NCBI GenBank assembly: GCA_900545925.1 | Contig: URAZ01000027.1 | Location: 1 to 42,308, forward strand | Direction of reading: 5' to 3' | Length of the DNA stretch: 42,308 nt | DNA from: an uncultured Eubacteriales bacterium | GTDB lineage: Bacteria; Bacillota; Clostridia; Oscillospirales; Oscillospiraceae | Shown: positions 34,126-41,693 of the stretch, one piece after another | Layout of the letters: each line of letters starts with the position of its first letter | Numbering within the stretch: the stretch's first letter is position 1 | Translations under genes and position numbers: made by a program | The notes under the pieces: model-generated | What the model saw: only the letters and a program-made list of their open reading frames with translations | The model's database searches: none | Told to the model about the DNA's origin: nothing

Positions 34126-35313
34126 ATGAATATTCTAATCTGCAACGTCGGCAGTACGTCCCTGAAATATCAGCTGTTCCGTATGCCGGAGGAACTTGTT
34201 CTGGCCTCCGGCGGAGTTGAGCGCGTCGGCGCGGGCGATGGTCGTTTTTACGCCAAAACGCATAAAAACGGTACACTTGTCGAGGAAAGCGCCGCCTTCC
34301 CAACGCAGCGCGAGGCCATTGCGCGCATGCTGAGTCAGCTGACCGACACCGTTCTTCCCGATCTGGCCGCACTGGACTGCGTAGGCTTCAAGGTCGTACT
34401 GGCCAAGGGCGTGAGCGGCGTGCAGTACCTGACGGACGATGTGCTTTCCAAAATGGAGGCATTCAGTTCCATCGCGCCTGCGCACAACCCGCCGTATCTG
34501 GCTGCCATCCGGCAGTTCCGCACGTTGCTGCCCGCCACGCCGCTCATCGGCGCGTTTGAAACAGCGTTCCACCGCACTATGCCGCCGGAGGCGTACTATT
34601 ATTCCATCCCGATTGAGGTTTCGCGCAAATATGACATCCGCCGCAACGGCTTCCACGGCGCATCCATTGAATATCTGACCAAGTGGACGCAGGAGCGAAT
34701 GGAACGGGAGGATTTGCGGCTCGTTGTATGTCACTTAGGCGGCAGCGGAAGCATCTGCGCGGTCAAAAACGGGAAATCAGTCGATACTTCGCTCGGCCTG
34801 ACGCTGCAATGCGGCACGATGCACAACAATCGCTGCGGCGATATTGACCCCTATATCATCTTCTATCTGGTCGAATCCTGCGGCATGACGCTGGAAGAGG
34901 TCAAGCAGATGCTCCAGACAAAAAGCGGCCTTTACGGCATGTCCGGCGGCGTTGGGCGCGATCTGCGCGACGTGCAGGCAGCGGCTGAGGCAGGAAATGA
35001 GGACGCGGAGTTGGCCATCCGCGCATACTGCTATTCGATCAAAAAATACATCGGCGCATACGCCGCCGTCATGGGCGGACTGGACGCCATTGTCTTTGGA
35101 GGCGGCATCGGCCTCAACAGCCCGCTTGTGCGGGCGCTGAGTCTGGAGGGGCTGGAATTCCTGGGTATCCGCCTTGACGGCTTCAAAAACCGCATGGCGA
35201 TTGCCGGAATGGATATCTCCATGGAAGATGCCCCCGTCCGCGTCTTCACTGTCCACACCGATGAGGAGATCATCGTCGCCAGAAAGGCAGCGGCACTGCT
35301 GGCGGAACGTTAA
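34126..35313 (+). CDS. Acetate/propionate-kinase-family protein with altered active site
   Basis: 395 residues, full length for acetate kinase (acyl-phosphate formation from acid and ATP, ASKHA fold). Kept: Asn 7 and the loop in ILICNVGSTSLKY, His 177 in NGFHGAS, Arg 236 in NNRCGDIDP, LVVCHLGGSGSICAV, KSGLYGMSGGVGRDL and the C-terminal HTDEEIIVARKA with its Glu. Changed: the HRVVHGG segment carrying the substrate-binding Arg (Arg 91 in Methanosarcina) reads FKVVLAKG at 88-95, and the catalytic Asp (148 there) is Glu 145 in FETAFHR. An insertion lengthens the GTRSGD loop to GTMHNNRCGD. AAGGAG precedes the ATG. No pta gene lies beside it. I expect a different carboxylate substrate or a different function within the family. 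Confidence 0.88.
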   Translation: MNILICNVGSTSLKYQLFRMPEELVLASGGVERVGAGDGRFYAKTHKNGTLVEESAAFPTQREAIARMLSQLTDTVLPDLAALDCVGFKVVLAKGVSGVQYLTDDVLSKMEAFSSIAPAHNPPYLAAIRQFRTLLPATPLIGAFETAFHRTMPPEAYYYSIPIEVSRKYDIRRNGFHGASIEYLTKWTQERMEREDLRLVVCHLGGSGSICAVKNGKSVDTSLGLTLQCGTMHNNRCGDIDPYIIFYLVESCGMTLEEVKQMLQTKSGLYGMSGGVGRDLRDVQAAAEAGNEDAELAIRAYCYSIKKYIGAYAAVMGGLDAIVFGGGIGLNSPLVRALSLEGLEFLGIRLDGFKNRMAIAGMDISMEDAPVRVFTVHTDEEIIVARKAAALLAER

Positions 35314-35315
35314 GT

Positions 35316-35486
35316 CCAAGGCTTCCCTTGGGCACAAGGGAAGCTGGACCGAAGGGCCTGAAGGGATACGAACGTGTCATATTTTGGAGCACTCTGAAAC
35401 TTAAAACAAATCCCCTCCGTCATTTGCTCCGCAAATGCCACCTCCCCTTACCGCGCGGGGCGCGGCAAGAGGAGGCTTTGGGTGTG
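35316..35486. repeat. Palindromic intergenic element with degenerate inverted ends
   Basis: The left end near 35318 (CCAAGGCTTCCCTTGGGC) and right end near 35480 (AGAGGAGGCTTTGGG) are imperfect inverted copies. Inside are a perfect 10-bp hairpin GCTTCCCTTG / CAAGGGAAGC, which may also terminate the kinase transcript, and CATTTGCTCCGCAAATG. This is the type of CCCCTCCGTCA...CACCTCCCCTT repeat common in gut Clostridia. No coding sequence. Confidence 0.65.
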
Positions 35487-35498
35487 TGCATGATAAAA

Positions 35499-35537
35499 AG
35501 CGGCCCGTGGAGGGGGAACACCTCTCTACGGGCCGCT
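35499..35537 (-). terminator. Terminator of the 35543-36097 gene
   Basis: Perfect 10-bp stem AGCGGCCCGT / ACGGGCCGCT, extended by GAG/CTC pairs inside, followed on the minus strand by TTTTT. Confidence 0.88.
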
Positions 35538-35542
35538 GGTTT

Positions 35543-36097
35543 TTATCGTTCAAACCGCACGGCATAGCTTCCCAGCACCTGCTGACAGGAAATTTGAGCG
35601 GCGTTCTGCGCGGTAAACGGCGCTCTGGGATAGACGGTCTGCTGCGGGGACGGGTATGCGGGCAGCGTTTTGCCAATGCTTACGCCGTGCGCGCCGCCGG
35701 GAGCAAAGCGCCACTGGAACGAACAGTCGCAGAATTCCTTTTTCACCGTGATCAGCTCGGGCGGGCGCAGTTCCTCCGCGGGATGCAGGAAAAAGCAGCC
35801 TGCGTTGTCCTTTTCTGCTGGGCAGCCGCCCTCGCTCCCGACGCCGGTAAAGCTGATATCCAGAAAATCCGTGATAAATCGCGTGGTTTTCCCGTCCTGC
35901 TCAAAGGGCACGTCATTCCAGAAGGCAATATTGAGCCAGCCTCGAACGCCGTTTTTTTCTGCGGCGGTATTGAATTCTACATATCCTGTTTTTCCGTCCC
36001 GAATCTCCGCGTTGATGCGCAGCACGGGCCGAAGCGAAGAAAACCCATCCGGCAGGAGCGCCCGAAGCCGGTCCTGCTCCACGCCGTAGGCCATCAA
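35543..36097 (-). CDS. Conserved protein of unknown function, apparent 5' frameshift
   Basis: About 184 residues, soluble, no signal peptide. AYGVEQDRLRALLPDGFSSL, TGYVEFNTAAEKNGVRGWLN, DISFTGVGSEGGCPAEKDN and FAPGGAHGVSIGKTLPAY are distinctive; the first part is reminiscent of acetoacetate-decarboxylase-like/DUF2071 proteins, but I cannot name a family with certainty. In this frame the only starts are TTG 36097 and ATG 36094, without a ribosome binding site. Slightly upstream, ATG 36114 has AGGGAGAG before it and reads MKVEQF then TGA; one more T in the TTTT run would join it in frame as MKVEQFLMAYGV. So either a recent frameshift or a sequence error disables the natural start. Followed by a good terminator. 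Confidence 0.65.
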   Translation of the reverse strand: MMAYGVEQDRLRALLPDGFSSLRPVLRINAEIRDGKTGYVEFNTAAEKNGVRGWLNIAFWNDVPFEQDGKTTRFITDFLDISFTGVGSEGGCPAEKDNAGCFFLHPAEELRPPELITVKKEFCDCSFQWRFAPGGAHGVSIGKTLPAYPSPQQTVYPRAPFTAQNAAQISCQQVLGSYAVRFER

Positions 36098-36128
36098 AAT
36101 TGTTCAACCTTCATCGTTCTCTCCCTAT

Positions 36129-36525
36129 CTATACAGTGTTTTCCTGCGGCGCAAAATAACGCGCCCGCGCGTCGGCAAACTGGCGCTCAAAGGCTTCCGC
36201 AGCCGCAACGCTCTGCGCGTCGCGCGGGCGCATCATGTCGAACGCGTGCATATTTGTGTGGTAAATATCCAGTTCGGCTGGAACGCCTGCGGCTCGAAGA
36301 CTGTCAAAATAGCGGACAGTTTCCGCATAAAACGGTTCGCTGTCCGCCACAAAGGAATATGCAGGCGGAAGACCTACAAAATCCGCCGCCATGCAGCCAC
36401 AAAACGCCGGTGGCATTGTCTGTCGCAGTGCGCAGCGAGAGCAGCAGCGCCGGGATACTCCCGTGCGCCGCAGGAATGCGAATCGTCCGGACAAGAATCT
36501 CACGGTCAGGCAGCATTAAACGCAT
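36129..36525 (-). pseudogene. Alpha/beta-hydrolase (HSL/esterase type) with internal deletion
   Basis: The start at ATG 36525, with AAAGGAG upstream, reads MRLMLPDREILVRTIRIPAA and reaches the oxyanion motif GVLWLHGGGF. Then the frame changes and the sequence resumes with the C-terminus of the same family: DFVGLPPAYSFVADSEPFY, RAAGVPAELDIYHTNMHAFD (with the catalytic His region). The middle, about 150-200 residues including the nucleophile motif GDSAGG, is missing. The junction is near 36390 at GGCGGCGGATTTTG. Not functional as it stands. It lies just upstream of the unknown-function gene in the same direction. Confidence 0.8.
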
Positions 36526-36568
36526 AGCGGCTCCTTTCTTTGTCCGAAAGCATCAACTCAACCGCAGT

Positions 36569-36605
36569 TGGTAGAGGCGGAACTCTGCTTCGCCCCTACC
36601 AAGAT
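36569..36605. repeat. Short palindromic repeat
   Basis: TTGGTAGAGGCGGAACTCTG and CTTCGCCCCTACCAAG form an imperfect hairpin. The end CGCCCCTACCAAGAT matches 34009-34026, marking a shared repeat family. Confidence 0.65.
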
Positions 36606-36629
36606 TATGCGTAGATTGCAGTGCGGACG

Positions 36630-37724
36630 TTATCTGCCGAAATATTTCTGAATCTCTTCCATCCGGGCCATCTGGTCAACGGAGAAGGGACAGCGGCTGT
36701 TGCAGTGACCGCATTGCAGGCAGTCAGAGGCGGTCTTTTCGAGCGTCAGATAGTGCTCCTTCGCCAGTACGTCTCCCAGCCGGGACAGATCATAATATTT
36801 GTTGATGAGGCCGATATCCAGCCCCGCAGGACAGGGATGACAGTGCTTACAATACACGCATGTACCCTTCGTGTCCTTCGGTGTGAAGGAACCGATGACG
36901 GAATAATCCCGCTCCTGCGCGCTTGCATCAAGATAGGACAGATTGCGCTTCAGTTCTTCCACATTGGCTGCCCCCTGCATGACGGTCAGGACGGCGGGGC
37001 GGTCGAGCGCGTACTGGATGCACTGCGCGGGCGTGAGCGCCTGTCCGAACGGGGATTTTTTCGCGTCGAGCAGCTGGCCTGCGTTGAACGGCTTCATGAC
37101 AGAGATGCCGACGCCCTCCTTTTCGCAGCGGGTATAGAGGCTGTAGCGCTCGGAAGCGCTGCCGATGGAGAATTCTCCGTGGCCGTAGTCATACATCGGA
37201 TTGATGGAGAACATCATCATATCGAGAATTCCCATATCCAGCACGCGGTTTGCCAGCTTCGGCGCGTGGGTGGACAGTCCGATGTGCCTCACAACGCCCT
37301 GCGCCTTCAGGTCAAGCAGATAGTGCAGAATACCGTTTCGCTCATAATCCTCCAGATCACCGATCTCATCCAGACAGTGCATGAAGCCAAAGTCAATATA
37401 ATCTGTTTTCAACTGCTCCAGCTGCCATGCGACGGATTTTTTGACGCCGTCCAGCGTCGGGTTCCAGCCATATTCGCCGGAGGTATAGTCCGCGCCGAAA
37501 TGCAGCTGTACATACGCGTCCTTCCGCCGTCCGGCAAGGGCTTCGCCGATGCCGGGGAAAATAGCGGCGTGACCGCCTGCAAGATCGATATAGTTGACAC
37601 CGCTGTCCAGCGCGAACGTCACCGTCTCCACGACGTTCTGAACGGAGTGTTCTCCGACAACAGAGGTTCCTAGGCCGATCACACTGATCCGCTCGCTCCC
37701 GTGGGGCAGCTTCCGGTATTCCAT
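36630..37724 (-). CDS. Aldo/keto reductase-like protein with C-terminal 4Fe-4S region
   Basis: 364 residues from ATG 37724 (GAGGTG upstream): MEYRKLPHGSERISVIGLGT, an aldo/keto reductase barrel of about 280 residues, then a Cys-rich tail. The tail has CVYCKHCHPCP near 290 and CLQCGHCNSRCPF near 335, the pattern of ferredoxin-like clusters found in iron-sulfur aldo/keto reductases. In the barrel the usual Tyr (five residues after the conserved Asp) is His in YIDLAGGHAAIF, and no Lys sits in the YVQLHFG strand; His is kept in FGFMHCLD. So the NADPH-type mechanism may be lost or altered. It lies 20 bases after the DHHW gene and may be co-transcribed. Confidence 0.88.
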   Translation of the reverse strand: MEYRKLPHGSERISVIGLGTSVVGEHSVQNVVETVTFALDSGVNYIDLAGGHAAIFPGIGEALAGRRKDAYVQLHFGADYTSGEYGWNPTLDGVKKSVAWQLEQLKTDYIDFGFMHCLDEIGDLEDYERNGILHYLLDLKAQGVVRHIGLSTHAPKLANRVLDMGILDMMMFSINPMYDYGHGEFSIGSASERYSLYTRCEKEGVGISVMKPFNAGQLLDAKKSPFGQALTPAQCIQYALDRPAVLTVMQGAANVEELKRNLSYLDASAQERDYSVIGSFTPKDTKGTCVYCKHCHPCPAGLDIGLINKYYDLSRLGDVLAKEHYLTLEKTASDCLQCGHCNSRCPFSVDQMARMEEIQKYFGR

Positions 37725-37743
37725 AATGTTCACCTCATAAATT

Positions 37744-39204
37744 TTATTGTACGCCGGCAAGTGCGTTCAGATAGCGGATGAACGCCTTGCTGTTGATCAT
37801 ATAGGGATAGTTGATGACGATCAGATCATCCACACCCTGATCGGCGGCAAATTCAGTCAGATTCAAAGTCGGCTTGCCGTCGCGGTTGAATTCGCGCGGA
37901 TCGATGACGATGATGCGTCCATAATGGCTCGTGAGGAACGGCACGAACGCGTTGCCGTAGGACTCCTTCAGCACGATGCACGTTGGCCCAGGCACGTCGC
38001 TTTCGACAATGCAGATGGGCGTGTCGCCGCCGATGAAGCAGAGATATTTATTGGAAACCGAATCGTCCAGTTCTGTATACACGACGCTCACCGGTGTGCC
38101 GCTTTCGAGATTCCCATCCGCGTAATACCGCGCATGGGTGTCGGCGATGGGCAGATAGTATTCCAGATAGTCTGGGTTTTGCTTCAAAACCTCGCTCTGC
38201 GGATACCCCTCGGTAAAGCCGTACATGGAGCCGAGGAAGATGTCGTAGCGGCCCGTCTGGAACTGATCCAGCGGAACGGCATCAAAGCCCGCAGCCTCAC
38301 AGAAGGCGGTGTAGGCGTAATACGCGCCCAGCTGCGTCCAGTGGTGGTCAGTGCGGAAATAAATATATTCGTCCGTGTGGCTGCGAAGCTTGGAATAAGC
38401 ATCGACCGTGATAATCTTGTCACCCATCTGGCTGTAGCAGAAGTCGATCATGTCCTTTTGGCTGTGCTCACCGGTGTGCAGACTCTCAGGCGAGTAAAAT
38501 TCGCCGCCGTTCGGCGTGATCAGCGAGATCGTGCGCACGTCTGGGCCCATGGCGGCGGCCAGATTACCGACCGCACCGGCGTAGCTGGTGATCAGATCAT
38601 CCAGCCGCGTGGGAATTTCCATCGCGCGGTCGCCTACGACGACCACAGACCCCGCATAACTGGCGTCGGATTCCTCCGGCGTATCGAGTTCAGGGTCAGT
38701 CTCTGGCTGCTCCGGCTGTTCCTCCGGTTGTTCGGGCATTTCAGGCGTCTGCGGCGCACCGGCCGTATCGGTCGGCACCTGCACCGGATCAGCTGGGGCT
38801 TCCGTTGTCGTTTCCGGCTGTGCAGATGTCGGCTGTTCCGGCTGCGGGGACTGTCCGTTTGCTTTCTGCACGGCATCGAGCGATTCGCCGCCCTGTGCGG
38901 CGGAGTCGCTCTGATTGAGAATCAGAACGCTGTCTTCACCGCTGCCGGAATAATAATAGAATTTATTGAGCGTCCGGTTCGCCTTCAGCAGCGATTCGCG
39001 TCCCGGGAAGGTATCGGAATAATACCGCTCCAGCGCGGGGATATATGTCCCGTCCAGCAGTGCTTTCACGGAAAATTCCGGCTTGATGAACTCGCGCTTT
39101 TCGGATGCAGAGCCTGTCGCGTCATAGTCGGCCAGCGAATAGACCCCAACGGAGAACATGGCAGTAAGCAGAACCAGCAGAAGCGCCGTATATATTTTTT
39201 TCAT
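37744..39204 (-). CDS. DHHW-family protein (AlgX/AlgJ-like, polysaccharide O-acetylation)
   Basis: 486 residues. One N-terminal membrane helix (ALLLVLLTAMFSVGVYSL) anchors an extracellular part. FPGRESLLKANRTLNKFYYY and the motif FRTDHHWTQLGAYYAYTAFC define the DHHW family, relatives of AlgJ/AlgX acetyl-esterase/transferases. Residues about 105-190 are a long Pro/Glu/Gln/Thr linker (PEQPTSAQPETT and PEQPEEQPEQPETD). The C-terminal half holds CIVLKESYGNAFVPFLTSHY, carrying the SGNH-like Ser region. Its start lies 12 bases after the MBOAT gene stop. The pair would acetylate a wall or capsule polymer: MBOAT moves the acetyl group across the membrane and this protein transfers it. Confidence 0.9.
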   Translation of the reverse strand: MKKIYTALLLVLLTAMFSVGVYSLADYDATGSASEKREFIKPEFSVKALLDGTYIPALERYYSDTFPGRESLLKANRTLNKFYYYSGSGEDSVLILNQSDSAAQGGESLDAVQKANGQSPQPEQPTSAQPETTTEAPADPVQVPTDTAGAPQTPEMPEQPEEQPEQPETDPELDTPEESDASYAGSVVVVGDRAMEIPTRLDDLITSYAGAVGNLAAAMGPDVRTISLITPNGGEFYSPESLHTGEHSQKDMIDFCYSQMGDKIITVDAYSKLRSHTDEYIYFRTDHHWTQLGAYYAYTAFCEAAGFDAVPLDQFQTGRYDIFLGSMYGFTEGYPQSEVLKQNPDYLEYYLPIADTHARYYADGNLESGTPVSVVYTELDDSVSNKYLCFIGGDTPICIVESDVPGPTCIVLKESYGNAFVPFLTSHYGRIIVIDPREFNRDGKPTLNLTEFAADQGVDDLIVINYPYMINSKAFIRYLNALAGVQ

Positions 39205-39216
39205 AAGCCCGCCTCC

Positions 39217-40626
39217 TTAGAACCGGAAATACAGAAATGCGTTATAGGTCGAGCCGACCAGCGCAATCGTAGACAGCACGAGCAGCGCTGCGTCAAACAC
39301 AAACGAGACGGCGGCATAGATGATCTGCCCGCTCTTTTTTCCGCCCTGCGCGCACACACCGCCGAGGAGATTGCCGAGATTGCGTGGGATAGACGTTGCA
39401 CCGATGGCGCAGAGGAGCAGCAGCGGCAGATTGTTCGTCAGCTGAATACCGGCCTGCGCATTGGAAAAGCCCGCGCCGTAAAGCCCGAACATCACGCCGA
39501 AGTTCTGCACGAGCCGCGTCATGTCGGTGTAATAGAAAATGTTCCAGCCGAAGATGATCAGAAGCATCGTGCCGAGCCTGCGCAGCAGATACGGCACGCG
39601 ACGCAGCGATTTTTCTCCCAGCTGCTTTTCAATCGCGAGGATCACGAAGAAGTACAGCCCCCAGAGCACAAAGTTCCAGCTTGCGCCATGCCACATGCCC
39701 GTCAGCGCCCAGACGATTGCCATGTTGAGCAGACGGTGCTTTTTCTTGCCGCCCAGCGGGATATAGACGTAATCGCGGAAGAAGGAACTGAGTGAAATAT
39801 GCCAGCGCCGCCAGAAATCAGTGATGGACTTCGCGGTATACGGCAGGCGGAAGTTCTCCATATATTTGAAGCCGAAGATGCGCCCCATGCCGATGGCCAT
39901 ATCGGAATAGCCGGAGAAATCAAAATAAATCTCAAATGTATACAGAAGAATGCCAAGCCATGCGGCGACCGTCGTCGAGGACGCGAGACTGCCGTCCAGA
40001 ATCTGCGAGGCGACCTTGCCCGCCGCGTCGGCCAGAAGCACCTTTTTTGCAAGGCCCACGCAGAAACGCGTCGCGCCGTAAAACGCCTCGGAGGCGTCGA
40101 ACTGCCGGTCATCAATCTGCGCGGCAACGTCCGAATAGCGGACAATGGGCCCGGCGATCAGCTGCGGAAAAAGCGAGATATAAAGCAGAAGCTTTGCAAA
40201 CGAGCGCTGCGCCGGCACATCACCGCGCCAAACATCGACCGTATAGGAAAGCGCCTGAAAGGTATAGAAGGAAATGCCGATGGGCAGCGGAATCTGCGGG
40301 ACGGTCAGCGAAATCCGGAAGAGTGCGTTCAGGTTTTCCACAAAAAAGCCTGCATATTTGAAAACTGCCAAACAGCCGAGATCCAATACCAGCGCCAGAA
40401 TCAGGAAGACCTTTTTCCGCCTGCGCTCGATGAGCAGCCCAAAGCCCCAGTTGACCGCGACAGAGGCGAGCATCAGAAGCAGATAGACCGGCTCACCCCA
40501 CGCGTAAAAAATCAGGCTGAATACAATCAGCACCGCATTTTTGGCGCGGATATTCTGGCAGAGAAAGTAAAAAATCAGACAGACCGGCAGAAACAGATAC
40601 AGAAAAATCAGGTTGGAAAAGACCAT
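39217..40626 (-). CDS. MBOAT-family O-acyltransferase (AlgI/DltB-like)
   Basis: Integral membrane acyltransferase of 469 residues from ATG 40626; an upstream frame of 49 codons lacks hydrophobic character and is not used. About ten helices. Family motifs are LPIGISFYTFQALSYTVDVW, FPQLIAGPIVRYSDV, LYTFEIYFDFSGYSDMAIGM, FWRRWHISLSSFFRDYVYIP and ALTGMWHGASWNFVLWGLYF with the invariant His. First gene of the unit with the DHHW protein, the standard two-gene acetylation module. GGAG lies ten bases upstream of the start. In 40627-40832 I see no gene. Confidence 0.95.
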   Translation of the reverse strand: MVFSNLIFLYLFLPVCLIFYFLCQNIRAKNAVLIVFSLIFYAWGEPVYLLLMLASVAVNWGFGLLIERRRKKVFLILALVLDLGCLAVFKYAGFFVENLNALFRISLTVPQIPLPIGISFYTFQALSYTVDVWRGDVPAQRSFAKLLLYISLFPQLIAGPIVRYSDVAAQIDDRQFDASEAFYGATRFCVGLAKKVLLADAAGKVASQILDGSLASSTTVAAWLGILLYTFEIYFDFSGYSDMAIGMGRIFGFKYMENFRLPYTAKSITDFWRRWHISLSSFFRDYVYIPLGGKKKHRLLNMAIVWALTGMWHGASWNFVLWGLYFFVILAIEKQLGEKSLRRVPYLLRRLGTMLLIIFGWNIFYYTDMTRLVQNFGVMFGLYGAGFSNAQAGIQLTNNLPLLLLCAIGATSIPRNLGNLLGGVCAQGGKKSGQIIYAAVSFVFDAALLVLSTIALVGSTYNAFLYFRF

Positions 40627-40809
40627 GGCACAAACGCTCCAGCTTCGACATTGATTTACATAATTCGACTTTTTTAATTTAACAGATAGCGCCGCAATTT
40701 TCAAGCGGAATCGGCTGCTTTTCACAACTTTTTCTTCCATCCCGCAAAAAGCGTATCTCGGGCAACACCGCACAAATGCGTCGGCGCGCTGAATTGTGCG
40801 GTGCAGCCC

Positions 40810-40838
40810 TTGCTTTCCCGAATCTTCCGTGTTATACT
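40810..40838 (+). promoter_or_regulatory. Promoter of the DeoR regulator gene
   Basis: TTGCTT (40810-40815) and TATACT (40833-40838) separated by 17 bases, about 49 bases before the ATG. Confidence 0.6.
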
Positions 40839-40886
40839 AATGTTGTTTTATGTGGGATTGCCACAGGAAAGTAGAGGGATTCCGGC

Positions 40887-41657
40887 ATGCTGGCTATTGA
40901 GCGGAAAAATGAAATTCTGGACAAGCTGCGCGCGGAACAGCGTGTACTTGTCAGCGACCTTGCCGAGTATTATCACGTTACAGAGGAAACAATTCGCCGC
41001 GATCTGGACAAGCTGGAAAAGGAGGGCTACGCCACCAAGACCTACGGCGGTGCGATTCTCGGCAACAGCACGAAGACAGACCTGTCCTATACCATCCGGA
41101 ACAAGACCAACGTGGAAGCAAAAAATCAGATCGCTGCCATTGCCAGCCGTCTCATTGAGGACGGCGACCATCTGATGCTCGACGACAGCTCAACATCCCT
41201 ATATCTGGCAAAAAAGCTCAAGGAGAAAAAGGGTCTGACCGTCATCACGAACTCGGTCGAATTGGTTGTGGAGTTGAGCGGCGTTGAGGGCTGGACAATC
41301 ATTCTGACCGGTGGGCGGCTTAAGCCAGAGTCGCTGGCACTTGTGGGCGACCAGACACAGCAGTCGCTGCGGCACTATCATGTTGACAAGGCCGTGATGA
41401 GCTGCAAGGGAATCGATCTGGAATCCGGCGTTACGGACTCCTCCGAGTTCCATTCGCAAACAAAGCAGTCCATGCTGTGCTGCGCAAAAAAGCGGATCCT
41501 GATCCTCGACAGCAGCAAATTCGACAAAGTCTCATTCATCGATATCGCGCCGCTGGACGCATTTGACACCGTTGTGACCAACGCCGTCCCCAGCAAAGCA
41601 TGGCTCGACTATTTCGCAGACCATAACATCGAGTGCCTGTATCCAGATACAAAATAA
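40887..41657 (+). CDS. DeoR/GlpR-family transcriptional regulator
   Basis: 256-residue repressor of sugar metabolism. The N-terminal helix-turn-helix is canonical: IERKNEILDKLRAEQRVLVS, DLAEYYHVTEETIRRDLDKL, EKEGYATKTYGGAIL. The C-terminal sugar-phosphate sensor domain has DGDHLMLDDSSTSLYLAKKL, TVITNSVELVVELS and ILTGGRLKPESLALVG, with LDSSKFDKVSF near the end. GAGGG precedes the ATG. Single gene with no metabolic partner in view; its targets must be beyond the window or elsewhere. An IS200-type element follows its terminator. Confidence 0.95.
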   Translation: MLAIERKNEILDKLRAEQRVLVSDLAEYYHVTEETIRRDLDKLEKEGYATKTYGGAILGNSTKTDLSYTIRNKTNVEAKNQIAAIASRLIEDGDHLMLDDSSTSLYLAKKLKEKKGLTVITNSVELVVELSGVEGWTIILTGGRLKPESLALVGDQTQQSLRHYHVDKAVMSCKGIDLESGVTDSSEFHSQTKQSMLCCAKKRILILDSSKFDKVSFIDIAPLDAFDTVVTNAVPSKAWLDYFADHNIECLYPDTK

Positions 41658-41666
41658 AATCATAAC

Positions 41667-41690
41667 CACCGGCCGTGCCGGTGGTTTGCA
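41667..41690 (+). terminator. Terminator of the DeoR gene
   Basis: AACCACCGGC / GCCGGTGGTTT stem with a short loop and a brief T-run, immediately before the IS200-type element. Confidence 0.7.
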
Positions 41691-41693
41691 CTA

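Noticed and set aside
35435..36574. 379-codon plus-strand frame
   Set aside because: Lies antisense to the unknown-function gene and the hydrolase pseudogene and runs through a terminator; no domain or binding site.
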